The notes under the pieces are model-generated. The model did not search any database and was not told where the DNA came from. It was given only the letters and a program-made list of their open reading frames with translations. Positions 33,378 through 41,369 of a stretch of DNA of 64,000 nt are shown one piece after another. The stretch is from Archangium sp. (GTDB taxonomy: Bacteria > Myxococcota > Myxococcia > Myxococcales > Myxococcaceae). A program made the position numbers and the translations under genes. How positions within the stretch are numbered: position 1 is the stretch's first letter; every line of letters starts with the position of its first letter. The stretch is taken from NCBI GenBank assembly GCA_030681645.1, contig JAUXRX010000001.1:124001-188000 (forward strand), written 5' to 3'.

Positions 33378-33807
33378 AGACGCTCTCGAGCAGCTCCGAC
33401 GCCGGCCGGTAGGTGGTGGCAGGCGCCTTCGCGGCCACCAGCTCCAGCACGTATTCACTCAGCGCCGCCGCCACGAACGGCTTGGGCACGAAGCCGCTGG
33501 CGCCCGCCTCGAGGGCTTCGTTCACGTGCAGGCGGGTGACCGGGCCGGTCAGCACCAGCACCGGCGTGTCCTGGCGCTGGCTGCCCCCGCGGATGGCGCG
33601 CAGCAGGTCGAGCCCTCCCGAGTACGGCATGTACCAGTCGGTGATCACCACGTCGTAGGGCGTGCGGTGGAAGAGCGCGAGCGCGGTGGCCCCGTTGGCG
33701 GCGGTGTCCACGTTCGGGAAGCCGAGGTCGTGCAGCAGGTCGCAGAGGCTCTCTCGCATCGAGGGGCTGTCGTCGACCACCAGCAACAACGCGTCGGCTC
33801 GGTTCAT
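33364..33807 (-). CDS. Single-domain response regulator
   Basis: 147 aa, receiver domain only. Asp12-Asp13 in VVDDSPSMRE, phosphoacceptor Asp57 in VVITDWYMP, Thr87 in VLVLTGP and Lys109 in FVPKPF are all present, so it should be phosphorylated. The C-terminal 25 residues are an extra helix and tail with no output domain. CheY-like proteins act by protein contact, for example with motility or kinase complexes. No kinase gene is adjacent. Confidence 0.94.
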   Translation of the reverse strand: MNRADALLLVVDDSPSMRESLCDLLHDLGFPNVDTAANGATALALFHRTPYDVVITDWYMPYSGGLDLLRAIRGGSQRQDTPVLVLTGPVTRLHVNEALEAGASGFVPKPFVAAALSEYVLELVAAKAPATTYRPASELLESVFSVP

Positions 33808-33931
33808 GAGGGGCGCTCAGCAGCAAGGACCGGGCCCCCGGGCCGAGCCCAGCGAACGCGGAGGCTTGGGTCGAGCACTGCATCAGACTGAAGGCCTTCC
33901 CCTTCAGTTCGGCGGTGCGAAGCTCGGCGCC

Positions 33932-34495
33932 ATGACCGTCAAGACGCCCGCGCAGGCGCTGGCCCTGGTGAAGCGCGCCGGCCTGGTCACGCTCGCCGCT
34001 CGAGTCGAAGGGGTGCCGTGCTTCGTGGAAGCGGTGGTGGGCGAGCCCGTGCGCGGCAGCTGGTGGGGTCACCCGCAGGGCAAGCTCATCTTCGCCCTGG
34101 CCGAGGGCCTGGAGGACGCGCGCGAGGTGCTCACCCTCAAGCTCCTCGACGGCAAGACGACCTTCGTGCACCGCGCGCTCTGGCCGGCGTTGCTCGCCGT
34201 GGTGCTCGACGAAGGGTGGCGCAGCGCCCGCGGCCAGCGGCTCAGCGCCGGGGCCAGGTCGTTGTGGAAGAAGGTCGAGCTCGCTTCGCGGCGGGGAGAG
34301 GCCCCTGAGCCGGTGAAGGAGCTCGAGGCGTCACTGCTCGTGCACGTCGCTTCCGAGCACACCGAGCAGGGCCGCCACGAGAAGCGGCTCACCTCGTGGG
34401 GCCACTGGGCGAAGGCGCAGCAGGTCTCGCCCGGAAAGCTCAGCCCCGACGCCGCGCGCGAGAAGCTGAAGCGGGGCACCGCGACCGGGCTGTGA
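33932..34495 (+). CDS. Conserved uncharacterised protein, 187 aa
   Basis: Starts at ATG 33932 (weak ribosome site). The N-terminal half contains FVEAVVGEPVRGSWWGHPQG and LKLLDGKTTFVHRALWPALLAVV. The latter resembles a family of short cytoplasmic proteins with a winged-helix feel, but I cannot name it. The second half is helical and basic. No signal peptide or membrane span. The gene stands alone, divergent from the response regulator and followed by a family B repeat. Confidence 0.72.
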   Translation: MTVKTPAQALALVKRAGLVTLAARVEGVPCFVEAVVGEPVRGSWWGHPQGKLIFALAEGLEDAREVLTLKLLDGKTTFVHRALWPALLAVVLDEGWRSARGQRLSAGARSLWKKVELASRRGEAPEPVKELEASLLVHVASEHTEQGRHEKRLTSWGHWAKAQQVSPGKLSPDAAREKLKRGTATGL

Positions 34496-34511
34496 GGGCC
34501 TTCAGCTGATC

Positions 34512-34592
34512 AGCCCTCGACTTCGCTCGCGCCTCCGCTCGGGGTGAACGGTGATGAGCTCGACCGTCATTTCGATCGACCCTCTCGGGGTG
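34512..34592. repeat. Family B repeat with trailing module
   Basis: CCCTCGACTTCGCTCGCGCC then CTCCGCTCGGGGTGAACGG, followed by TGATGAGCTCGA. The trailing TGATGAGCTCGA block also follows the B copies at 40092 and, inverted, at 61904. Lies between two convergent genes. Confidence 0.75.
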
Positions 34593-34598
34593 CGCGAC

Positions 34599-35159
34599 TC
34601 ACGAGCCGCGGCAGGCACCCTGGAAGCAGGCGGTGCCCGCGGCGCAGTCGAGGCTGCGAATGCAGGCCTCGCACACCCCGGTGGCCTGGTTGCACCTCGG
34701 CGCGGCAGCAGCGGGGCACTGGGTGTCGTTGAGGCACGCCACGCAGCGGCCATGCGGCACGTCGCAGAACATGCCCTCGGCACAGTCCTCGGAGTCGTTG
34801 CACGCCGCGCAGACGTTCTGCCGGCACGCCTCGATGAAGCCCGGGCAGCCATTCCCGTCCACGCAGGGCAGCACGCACACCGGCGCCGAGGGGCTGCACA
34901 CGTAGGGTGCGACGCAGCCCACCATTCCCCGGCAGGGCACGCAGCGCTTGGTGGTCGGCTCGCACGCCGGTGAAGGCGCCGCGCAGTGCGCGTCGGTCAC
35001 GCACTCCACGCATTCGCCGCTCACGTCACAGATGAGCGGGCTCCTGCAGGGGTTGCTCTCGCTGCACATGCGCGAGTGCCCCGCGTCTTCGGGGAACACC
35101 ACCGGGATGTTGCCGCACCCTCCCAGCAGGAAGAGGATGACGGAGAGACGAAGCTTCAC
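34599..35159 (-). CDS. Cys-rich lipoprotein of the sigma/FecR operon
   Basis: 186 aa from GTG 35159, which overlaps the FecR gene stop (GTGA). Leader KLRLSVILFLLGGCGN gives a lipobox. After it come six or so Cys-x-n-Cys units of about 25 residues (CVECVTDAHCAAPSPACEPTTK; CVACLNDTQCPAAAAPRC; CEACIRSLDCAAGTACF), as in myxobacterial EGF-like surface proteins. Being last in an operon with a sigma factor and FecR-like protein, it may be the exported output or partner of that system. Function unknown. Confidence 0.83.
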   Translation of the reverse strand: MKLRLSVILFLLGGCGNIPVVFPEDAGHSRMCSESNPCRSPLICDVSGECVECVTDAHCAAPSPACEPTTKRCVPCRGMVGCVAPYVCSPSAPVCVLPCVDGNGCPGFIEACRQNVCAACNDSEDCAEGMFCDVPHGRCVACLNDTQCPAAAAPRCNQATGVCEACIRSLDCAAGTACFQGACRGS

Positions 35160-36181
35160 TTCGGCTCCAGCACGAGCGTCTCTGCGTCTGCGCGCCCGAA
35201 GCCCATGGGGAAGCGCTGCAGGTACTCGCGCGCGGCCTCCTGGGCGGCCGGCCGGTCCTTCGCCGAGAGCCACTTCATCTTCTGCGCCAGCGCCGTCTCG
35301 GCCATCGGCGACCCCGGGTCGGCCAACACCGCCTCGAGCTTCTTCACCGCGCCGCTCACGTCGCCCGCGCGCTGCAGCGTCACCGCCTGCTGGTAGAGCT
35401 CGTTCTGGCGGGCGAGCCGGTCCTGGTCCTTCTGCAGGATCAGGATCCGCGTCCGTTCAGGCGTCCCTCGACTCCGCTCGGGAGGAACGGTGGTGCGCTC
35501 GGGCTGAACCCCGGTGAGCTCAGGCGCCGGTGGCGCAGGAGGCTCGTCCGCCACCACGGCTGCGCAGCGCGGCCAGGCCTCACCCGCGGCCAGTTTCTCT
35601 CCGTTCACCGACGCGGCGCCCTCGCTCACCTGCACCTCGGCGCGGCCATCACACCCCGCGCCAGCCTTCACCTTGAGCCGCGCCCCCCGCGTCGACACCT
35701 GCGTGTCGCCCGACTCGAGGAAGAAGGGCGCGTCGAGCGAGGTCACCTCGGCTGCGACCTCACCGCGGCGCACCACCACCCGCGCGCCCTCGTCGCGCAG
35801 CTGGATCGACGTCTCGGCCTGCAGCTGCAGCTTCACCCCGCGGGGGAGCTCGAGCGTCATCGCCGCCTGGCCCGATTCCACCACCGCCGCGTCGGCGAGC
35901 CGGTGGCCGACCTTCAGGGTGCCGCTCGACGCCACCACCCGCGCGACGCCCCGCGGCTGCGCCTGCCACCACAGCCCCGCTGCTCCCAGCAGCGCGAGGC
36001 CCGCAGCCAGCGCCCACCGCCCCGCCCCGCGCCCGGCCGGAGGCGTCGCCGCCACGTTCGTCATCGCCGCCTGCAGCGCCGCCACCGTGCGCGCGCGGGC
36101 CTCGGGCGAGTCGGGCTGCTCGGTCACCTCGTCGAGGGCCTTCTCGAGCGCCCGTGCCACCTGCTGATCATTCGTCGTCAT
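35156..36181 (-). CDS. FecR-type membrane protein with repeat-derived linker
   Basis: 341 aa. A cytoplasmic N-terminus (1-52) precedes a single span (GRWALAAGLALLGAAGLWW). Residues 80-205 form a FecR-like domain: GTLKVGHRLADAAVVESGQ, LPRGVKLQLQAETSIQL, VVVRRGEVAAEV. The linker TGVQPERTTVPPERSRGTPE (about 223-242) is encoded by a family B repeat. The tail (250-341) is helical and TPR-like. It overlaps the sigma gene by four bases and probably acts as its membrane regulator. Confidence 0.86.
   Translation of the reverse strand: MTTNDQQVARALEKALDEVTEQPDSPEARARTVAALQAAMTNVAATPPAGRGAGRWALAAGLALLGAAGLWWQAQPRGVARVVASSGTLKVGHRLADAAVVESGQAAMTLELPRGVKLQLQAETSIQLRDEGARVVVRRGEVAAEVTSLDAPFFLESGDTQVSTRGARLKVKAGAGCDGRAEVQVSEGAASVNGEKLAAGEAWPRCAAVVADEPPAPPAPELTGVQPERTTVPPERSRGTPERTRILILQKDQDRLARQNELYQQAVTLQRAGDVSGAVKKLEAVLADPGSPMAETALAQKMKWLSAKDRPAAQEAAREYLQRFPMGFGRADAETLVLEPK
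35464..35518. repeat. Family B repeat inside the FecR-type gene
   Basis: CCCTCGACTCCGCTCGGGAG and GAACGG, then a second CGCTCGGGCTGAAC. It keeps the frame and supplies a Pro/Arg/Glu-rich linker between two domains. No stop is created in this reading frame. Confidence 0.82.
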
Positions 36182-36876
36182 GGCCCGGCCTCCTCGTCGC
36201 TCAGCGCTGCCAACAGCTCCGGCTCGGCTTCGAGCGCGGTGTGCACGTCGCCCCGGCCGCGCACCAGGCGCGACTGGGCGTTCGCCACGGAGATGCCGAG
36301 GATGTCGGCGATCTCCTTGAGCTCGAACCCGTGCACGTCGTGCAGCACGAACACCTGCACCCGGCTCTGGTTCAGCTTCGCCAGCACCGAGGCCACCCGG
36401 CGCAGCGCCTGCCTGCGCACGCTGGTCAGCAGCGGCCCGTCACCCGGCGTGACGGCGCTCTCCACCCTGGTCGCCTCTTCTTCGGTCGAGCCGACGGCGG
36501 CGAAGCGCTCTTCCAGCCTGGCGCGGCGGAGGCGCTGGTACACGGTGCGCGCGGCGATGGTCGAGGCCCAGGCGTCGAGGCTGCGCACCTGCGGCCGGCT
36601 GCGCAGCGAGACCACCAGCTCCACGAAGGCCTGCTGCACCAGGTCCTCGTGCTCGAGGGAGCGCGGGGCGAGGCGGCGAATGGTGCGGCTCACCACCGGA
36701 CGGAGCCGGTCGTAGAGCACCACCGCCCGGCTCGACTCGCCTGCCGCCACCGCCTCGATGAGCGAGGCGTCATCGTCGGTGTCGTCGACGATGCGCAGAG
36801 GTGTGCGAGGCGGCGTGGTGGTGGCGAGCATCAGCATCTGGGGAGAAAGTGGCCCGGGTGGTTGGTCAGAAGGCAT
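36178..36876 (-). CDS. ECF-type RNA polymerase sigma factor
   Basis: 232 aa. Region 2: SLIEAVAAGESSRAVVLYDRLRP, then EHEDLVQQAFVELVVSL, then SLDAWASTIAARTVYQRLRR. Region 4: VFVLHDVHGFELKEIADILG followed by ISVANAQSRLVRGR. It lacks region 3, as ECF factors do. The N-terminal 35 residues are a Pro/Thr-rich extension. The start overlaps nothing, but its stop overlaps the FecR gene start (ATGA). The partner is most likely the FecR-type protein rather than a classic zinc anti-sigma. Confidence 0.93.
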   Translation of the reverse strand: MPSDQPPGPLSPQMLMLATTTPPRTPLRIVDDTDDDASLIEAVAAGESSRAVVLYDRLRPVVSRTIRRLAPRSLEHEDLVQQAFVELVVSLRSRPQVRSLDAWASTIAARTVYQRLRRARLEERFAAVGSTEEEATRVESAVTPGDGPLLTSVRRQALRRVASVLAKLNQSRVQVFVLHDVHGFELKEIADILGISVANAQSRLVRGRGDVHTALEAEPELLAALSDEEAGP

Positions 36877-36879
36877 GAT

Positions 36880-37716
36880 TCACAGCTCTCCGAAGTAGCC
36901 GAGCTCCGGCCGAATCCACACGGGGCCGACCTTCCCCAGCTCGGTCTCTCCCACTCGAACGGTCAGGCTGCTCGACACGAAGTGAGCGGAGAGGGCGAAG
37001 CGCAAGCCGTGGTGCGAGCCGAGCATGAGCCGGCCTTCGGCAGCGACGCGCAGGAGCGGCAGCCAGGTGGTGAGATCCATTCCGTTGCGGCTGAGGATGG
37101 GCGCGGCCACGCCTCCACCGAGCGCCACGGCGGTGGAGAAGCGCCCTCGCGTGAGCGGCACGGCCAGCTCGAGGAAGAGCGCCGGCTGCACCAGGGTGGT
37201 GGACGGCGTGGCGAAGAGCCCCACCTCCACCCCTGCCCCCAGCTGGAGCCAGCGGGTGAGCTCGTGCCGCAGGCCTACACCCAGCCCCGCCCCGCCGTTG
37301 CCGCGCACATCGACGCCGCCCAGCAGCGACGCTTCGAGCAGCCACGGGGTGGGTTGGCCGGGCGTCGCGGCCTCGGGGGCCGGCTCGAGCGCCTTCAGGT
37401 CTGCGTCGCGTTCGCGCACCATCGCCGCGAGGGTGAAGGCGGCCGCCTTCGCGCGATCTCTCACGGCGTCTTCGGCGGTGAAGCGGAGCACGCGGCGGAG
37501 GTCTCCCGGGATGCGCGCGGTGTGCAGCACCACCTCGACCTCGAGGCCGCCCGCCTGCACCGTCACCCACGCCACCGTCCGTCCGGGCGGGGCGCTCAGC
37601 CCCAGCCCCACCTCGGGAACGCCCTCAGGGAAGGCGTGCGGCAGAGCGTCCCTGAAGTCCCCGTGAAACGGGGTGAGCAGCTCTCCCACCAGCAGCACCA
37701 ACAGCGTCGTCGTCAA
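36880..37716 (-). CDS. Envelope protein with C-terminal barrel-like strands
   Basis: 278 aa. A short hydrophobic leader MTTTLLVLLVGELLTP suggests export. Residues 25-110 form an unknown alpha/beta part (TVAWVTVQAGGLEVEVVLHT; AEDAVRDRAKAAAFTLAAM). From 125 there are alternating strands (WLLEASLLGGVDVRG; LGVGLRHELTRWLQLGAGVEVGLF) ending in PELGYFGEL, which looks like an outer-membrane barrel. First gene of the sigma/FecR operon (3 nt before the sigma gene). Confidence 0.75.
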   Translation of the reverse strand: MTTTLLVLLVGELLTPFHGDFRDALPHAFPEGVPEVGLGLSAPPGRTVAWVTVQAGGLEVEVVLHTARIPGDLRRVLRFTAEDAVRDRAKAAAFTLAAMVRERDADLKALEPAPEAATPGQPTPWLLEASLLGGVDVRGNGGAGLGVGLRHELTRWLQLGAGVEVGLFATPSTTLVQPALFLELAVPLTRGRFSTAVALGGGVAAPILSRNGMDLTTWLPLLRVAAEGRLMLGSHHGLRFALSAHFVSSSLTVRVGETELGKVGPVWIRPELGYFGEL

Positions 37717-38021
37717 GAGACCCTTTCCGTTCCACAGACCTCGCGACCGCGTGCCTGCTCACACCGCCGTCCCCCCACATCCGGACTATCCCCCCATGTC
37801 CACGCTCACTGAAGACCTTCCTCGCCCTGCACCGTCGAAGAGCGCGTGACGTACGAGGCGCTGCGCGCGCGGGTGGCGTCTGCGCTGCAGCAGCCGCCCG
37901 TTCTTCATGAGCGGAGTCGAGCGGCGATGGCGCGCTGATCAGCACTGCCTGCCCGCGCGGAGGCCCAGCCACTGAGCGGTGAGGAACTCCCCCGGCCGGG
38001 TCCCCACTCCAGGAGAAGTTG
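37717..38021. other. 305-nt gap between divergent genes
   Basis: Promoter region for the operon at 34599-37716 (minus) and the Cys-rich lipoprotein (plus). It holds a short family B remnant near 37900-37923 (ATGAGCGGAGTCGAGCGG). No reading frame of interest. Confidence 0.55.
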
Positions 38022-40016
38022 ATGCGCTCAATCGTCGTGCTGTCCGCCTGCATGCTGCTGTCTGCGTGCTCTTGCAACAACGTGTCAGTCAACGCTGACG
38101 GTGGTGACCTCGACGGTGGCGGAGGCGCGGGAGGGGGCGTCGGCGGTGGCACCGCGACGGGCGGCGGCACGGCGGTCGGTGGCGGCGGCGGCACGACGTG
38201 CGGCAACCCGGGCGAGGCCTGTTGCGCCGGCAACACCTGCGGCGGTGGCGGCTGTTGCCTTGGGGGCGCGTGCATCGCGGCGGGCTCGACCTGCGGCGGC
38301 GCGCTCGGCGTGTGCACGGCGGGGAGCTGCGGCACCTGCGGTGGGCTCGGTGAAGCATGCTGCGCCAACGCGCAGTGCACCGCGACGGGTACGGCCTGCG
38401 TGGCCGGCAGCTGCTCTGCGTGCGGCGGGCTCGGCGAGGCGTGCTGCAGCAACAACACCTGCACCGCGGGCGGCGCGACCTGCCGCAACAACACCTGCAC
38501 CGTCTGTGGTGGACCCGGTGAAGCGTGCTGTGCGGGCCGGCAGTGTGACCTGGGCGCGGTGTGCAACGGCATGGGGGGCGGCACCTGCGCGGTGTGTGGT
38601 GGGCCCGGCCAGCCGTGCTGCGCGGCGAGCACCTGCAGCGGCGGTGGCTGCTGCGTGAACAACGCCTGCATCGCGGCGGCGGCGACCTGCCCGGGCATCG
38701 GCGGGGCGTGCACCAACGGCAGCTGCGGTACGTGCGGCGGCGCGAGCCAGTCGTGCTGTCCGGGCGGCGTCTGCACGGCTTCCGGCGTCACCTGCTCGGC
38801 GGGTACCAGCTGCGTCTCGTGCGGCGGCCCGGGTGAGCCGTGCTGCGGCGGCAACCTCTGCACCTCGCCCGCCACCACGTGCGCCGGTGGTGCGTGCGCG
38901 GCCTGTGGCGGTCCCGGCCAGCCCTGCTGCGCCGGCGGCGCGTGCGGCAGCGGTGCGGCGTGCGCGGGCGGGCTCTGCCAGGCGTGCGGAGGCGCGGGTC
39001 AGCCGTGCTGCGCGGGCAGCACCTGCGCGACGGGCTGCTGCGACGCGAACGGCACCGACCGCTGCATCGCCTCGGGCAGCACCTGCGCGTTGGGTGATCT
39101 CTGCCTCCCCGCGGGTCAGTGCGCGGGCTGCGGCGGCGTGGGCCAGCCGTGCTGTGGCGGCACCACCTGTGGTGGCGCGAACGTGCTCTGCAATGCAGCG
39201 GGCACGTGCGCGCCCTGCGGCGGCGCGTTCCAGCCGGCGTGCGGCGGCACCACCTGCAACGGCGGGGCGTGCCTCGACGCGGCGTCCGGCACCTGTATCC
39301 CCGCGGGCGCGGATGGCCCCGGCGGCACGGTGTGCAAGGGCGGCACGTTGACTGCGTGCGGCGGGGCGAACCAGCCGTGCTGTGCGAACTCGACGTGCGG
39401 CGCGGGCGGCTGCTGCGCGGGCACCACGTGCGTGGCCAGCGCGGCCACCTGCGGCGCGGGGCTGGGTACGTGCACCGGTGGCGCGTGCTCGGGGTGCGGC
39501 GGCAGCGGCCAGCAGTGCTGCCAGGGCTCGAACGGCGCGGCGGACTTCTGCAGCGCCTCGGGGCTGACGTGTGACGGGAACAACTGCACGGCCTGCGGTG
39601 GGCCCGGCCAGCCGTGCTGCGACGGCAACAGCTGCAGCGCGGGCGGGTGCTGCGACAACAACCGCAACAACGGCACCTGCGTGGCCGCGGGGACGACGTG
39701 TGGTGGCGGCCTCGGCTCGTGCCAGGGCGGTGGCTGTGTGTCGGGCGTGGTGTACTGCGGTGGCCTGGGTCAGCCCGAGTGCGCGGGCGACGTGGCGTGC
39801 ACCGCGCCGTTCACCGTGCCGAACAACGGCATCTGCGTGGCGTGCGGCGGGCCGGGGCAGCGCTGCTGCGACTCGGCGGCCGGGCGGTACTGCGGCGCGG
39901 GCGCGACGTGCGGCAACAACCAGCAGTGCGAGCCGTGTGGCGCGGCGACGCAGCTGTGCTGCCTGGGCCGGTTCTGCAACACCGGTCAGACGTGCAGCAA
40001 CAGCCGGTGCAACTGA
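38022..40016 (+). CDS. Lipoprotein of about 17 CGGxGQPCC repeats
   Basis: 664 aa, AGGAGA ribosome site before ATG 38022. Leader ends MLLSACSCNN (lipobox), then a Gly/Thr linker. The rest is one long array of units of 30-45 residues built on CGGPGQPCC or CGGLGEACC followed by NxCxxGGCC-like cysteines. I count about 17 such cores, including degenerate ones (CGGAFQPAC, CGAATQLCC). The product should be a rod-like, disulfide-rich surface protein. The gene at 23993 has eight such units. I know no function for this repeat type. Confidence 0.88.
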   Translation: MRSIVVLSACMLLSACSCNNVSVNADGGDLDGGGGAGGGVGGGTATGGGTAVGGGGGTTCGNPGEACCAGNTCGGGGCCLGGACIAAGSTCGGALGVCTAGSCGTCGGLGEACCANAQCTATGTACVAGSCSACGGLGEACCSNNTCTAGGATCRNNTCTVCGGPGEACCAGRQCDLGAVCNGMGGGTCAVCGGPGQPCCAASTCSGGGCCVNNACIAAAATCPGIGGACTNGSCGTCGGASQSCCPGGVCTASGVTCSAGTSCVSCGGPGEPCCGGNLCTSPATTCAGGACAACGGPGQPCCAGGACGSGAACAGGLCQACGGAGQPCCAGSTCATGCCDANGTDRCIASGSTCALGDLCLPAGQCAGCGGVGQPCCGGTTCGGANVLCNAAGTCAPCGGAFQPACGGTTCNGGACLDAASGTCIPAGADGPGGTVCKGGTLTACGGANQPCCANSTCGAGGCCAGTTCVASAATCGAGLGTCTGGACSGCGGSGQQCCQGSNGAADFCSASGLTCDGNNCTACGGPGQPCCDGNSCSAGGCCDNNRNNGTCVAAGTTCGGGLGSCQGGGCVSGVVYCGGLGQPECAGDVACTAPFTVPNNGICVACGGPGQRCCDSAAGRYCGAGATCGNNQQCEPCGAATQLCCLGRFCNTGQTCSNSRCN

Positions 40017-40036
40017 TCAGCTGTCTCGTGTTGCGA

Positions 40037-40128
40037 CACCCTCCCTCTCAGGGCTCTCAGGGGGAGGGTGTTTCGGTTCGCAGGAAGACGCCCCTCGACT
40101 CCGCTCGGGGTGAACGGTGATGAGCTCG
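40037..40128. repeat. Family A variant followed by family B copy
   Basis: CCCTCCCTCTCAGGGCTCTC and AGGGGGAGGG (40037-40068), then B core CCCTCGACTCCGCTCGGGG from 40092 with TGAACGGTGATGAGCTCGA behind it. It separates two convergent genes. Confidence 0.78.
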
Positions 40129-40155
40129 ATCTCTCGGGCTCCTCTGATCAGCTCA

Positions 40156-40950
40156 TCACCAGACGATGACGGCCGTGGCGCCGAGCGCCAGCCCGAGCGC
40201 GCCTGCCCCGGCGGCCAGCCCGAGCTGCAGTGACGCGGAGTCGTTGAGGGCCTTCGCCTGCGAGCTGCTCAGGTCCGAGTGGATGCGGCCGTCCTGACCG
40301 GGCGTTCCCTGGGTCAACTTCCCCTGCAAGGCCAGGCCATTCACCAGCAACCCCACGCCCGCCCCGACGGCCGCGAGGGCGACGGCGCCCAGCACGATGC
40401 CCCCGGCGTGCGAGCGCGGCGGAGGCGGAGGCGGGAGCAGGGGCTGCTTCACCTCCACCGGCCTCAGCAGCGTCGTCACCAGCGGCACGTCGATGGGCTT
40501 CGGCTCGACCAGCGCCGGCAGCACCCGCGCCCGGACGCGCTCGGCGAAGTTGTCGAGCATCGCCGCCGGCACCTCACCCCGCTTCGGCAAGAGCAGGGAC
40601 TCGCGCTCCAGCACTTCCTGCGAAGCGACGTTGAAGAGCTCGAGCGCGAGGCTCTGATCAGTCGCGATCTGACTGACCGAGACCAGCACCAGCCAGCCCA
40701 CCTCGAGTTGGCGACCCAGCTCCGCGTGGCAGTCGGGCTTTCCGCCGCAGGTCGTGCCGTCCTTGAGCGCGAAGGTCGAGAGGCGGCGCTGCGACTCGTT
40801 GAACTCGAGCAGCCCCGGCACCTCGAGCCGCTGCGTCACCTTGCTCATGAGGCCCGTCGCCTCGGCGGGGCTCACCGCGGTGCGGCGCACCAGGATGGTC
40901 GCGGTGTTTGGCTCGGCGGTCAGCAGCAGGAGGAGGACGTGCGAGACCAT
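40156..40950 (-). CDS. Envelope protein with Pro-rich linker and two C-terminal spans
   Basis: 264 aa. The leader MVSHVLLLLLTAEP is a short signal peptide. Residues 20-150 form a soluble domain (TATILVRRTAVSPAEATGLM; CGGKPDCHAELGRQLEVGWLVLVSVSQIA). The latter block resembles the caspase-independent DUF of myxobacterial TPR-type regulators in layout only. A Pro run ([11 protein letters not shown]) leads to two hydrophobic segments (about 180-200 and 240-262). Function unknown. Transcribed away from the small coiled-coil gene at 41131. Confidence 0.72.
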   Translation of the reverse strand: MVSHVLLLLLTAEPNTATILVRRTAVSPAEATGLMSKVTQRLEVPGLLEFNESQRRLSTFALKDGTTCGGKPDCHAELGRQLEVGWLVLVSVSQIATDQSLALELFNVASQEVLERESLLLPKRGEVPAAMLDNFAERVRARVLPALVEPKPIDVPLVTTLLRPVEVKQPLLPPPPPPRSHAGGIVLGAVALAAVGAGVGLLVNGLALQGKLTQGTPGQDGRIHSDLSSSQAKALNDSASLQLGLAAGAGALGLALGATAVIVW

Positions 40951-41130
40951 CGGCGCGGCAGTCTGTCACTGCTGCTCTCACAAGTTGAGCGCTCGCTTGG
41001 AGCGTCCACGCCCCAGCTCAATTCTGCCGGGTCGCGAGGGCATGCCGCGAGCCATTGCGCACGGTTGGCTGCGGCCTGGACGGTGCCCTTTGAGGGCGTC
41101 AGCAGTCTCCACTAACCTTCGGAGTGTCGG

Positions 41131-41364
41131 ATGAGTGAGGAGTCGCAGTACGTCACGAGGCAGGAGTTCGAGACCGTGAAAGAAGAACTCAGGAACCTGT
41201 CGATCCAGGTGGCAGTGCTCAGCGAGCGAATGGACGCGCGGTTCGAGCAGGTCGATGCGCGGTTCGAGGAAATGGACGAGCGGATCACCGCAGGGTTCGG
41301 GGAGATCAAGCAGATCATCGCCGACAACCACGTGGCGCTGGTCTCCATGCTGCTCAAGCGCTGA
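41131..41364 (+). CDS. Small coiled-coil protein
   Basis: 77 aa. A near-perfect heptad run (EFETVKEELRNLSIQVAVLS; ERMDARFEQVDARFEEMDER) forms a parallel or antiparallel coiled coil, ending ADNHVALVSMLLKR. The DARFE unit is doubled, giving a 7-residue internal repeat. GGAG precedes the ATG. Similar short proteins occur widely in bacteria without known function. Its TGA is the first half of a TGATCA shared with the convergent ceramidase gene region. Confidence 0.78.
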   Translation: MSEESQYVTRQEFETVKEELRNLSIQVAVLSERMDARFEQVDARFEEMDERITAGFGEIKQIIADNHVALVSMLLKR

Positions 41365-41369
41365 TCAGC

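Noticed and set aside
38022..40016. CRISPR-like array
   Set aside because: Regular spacing comes from coding repeats (CGGxGQPCC); units are in frame, variable in length and lack identical repeats with unique spacers.
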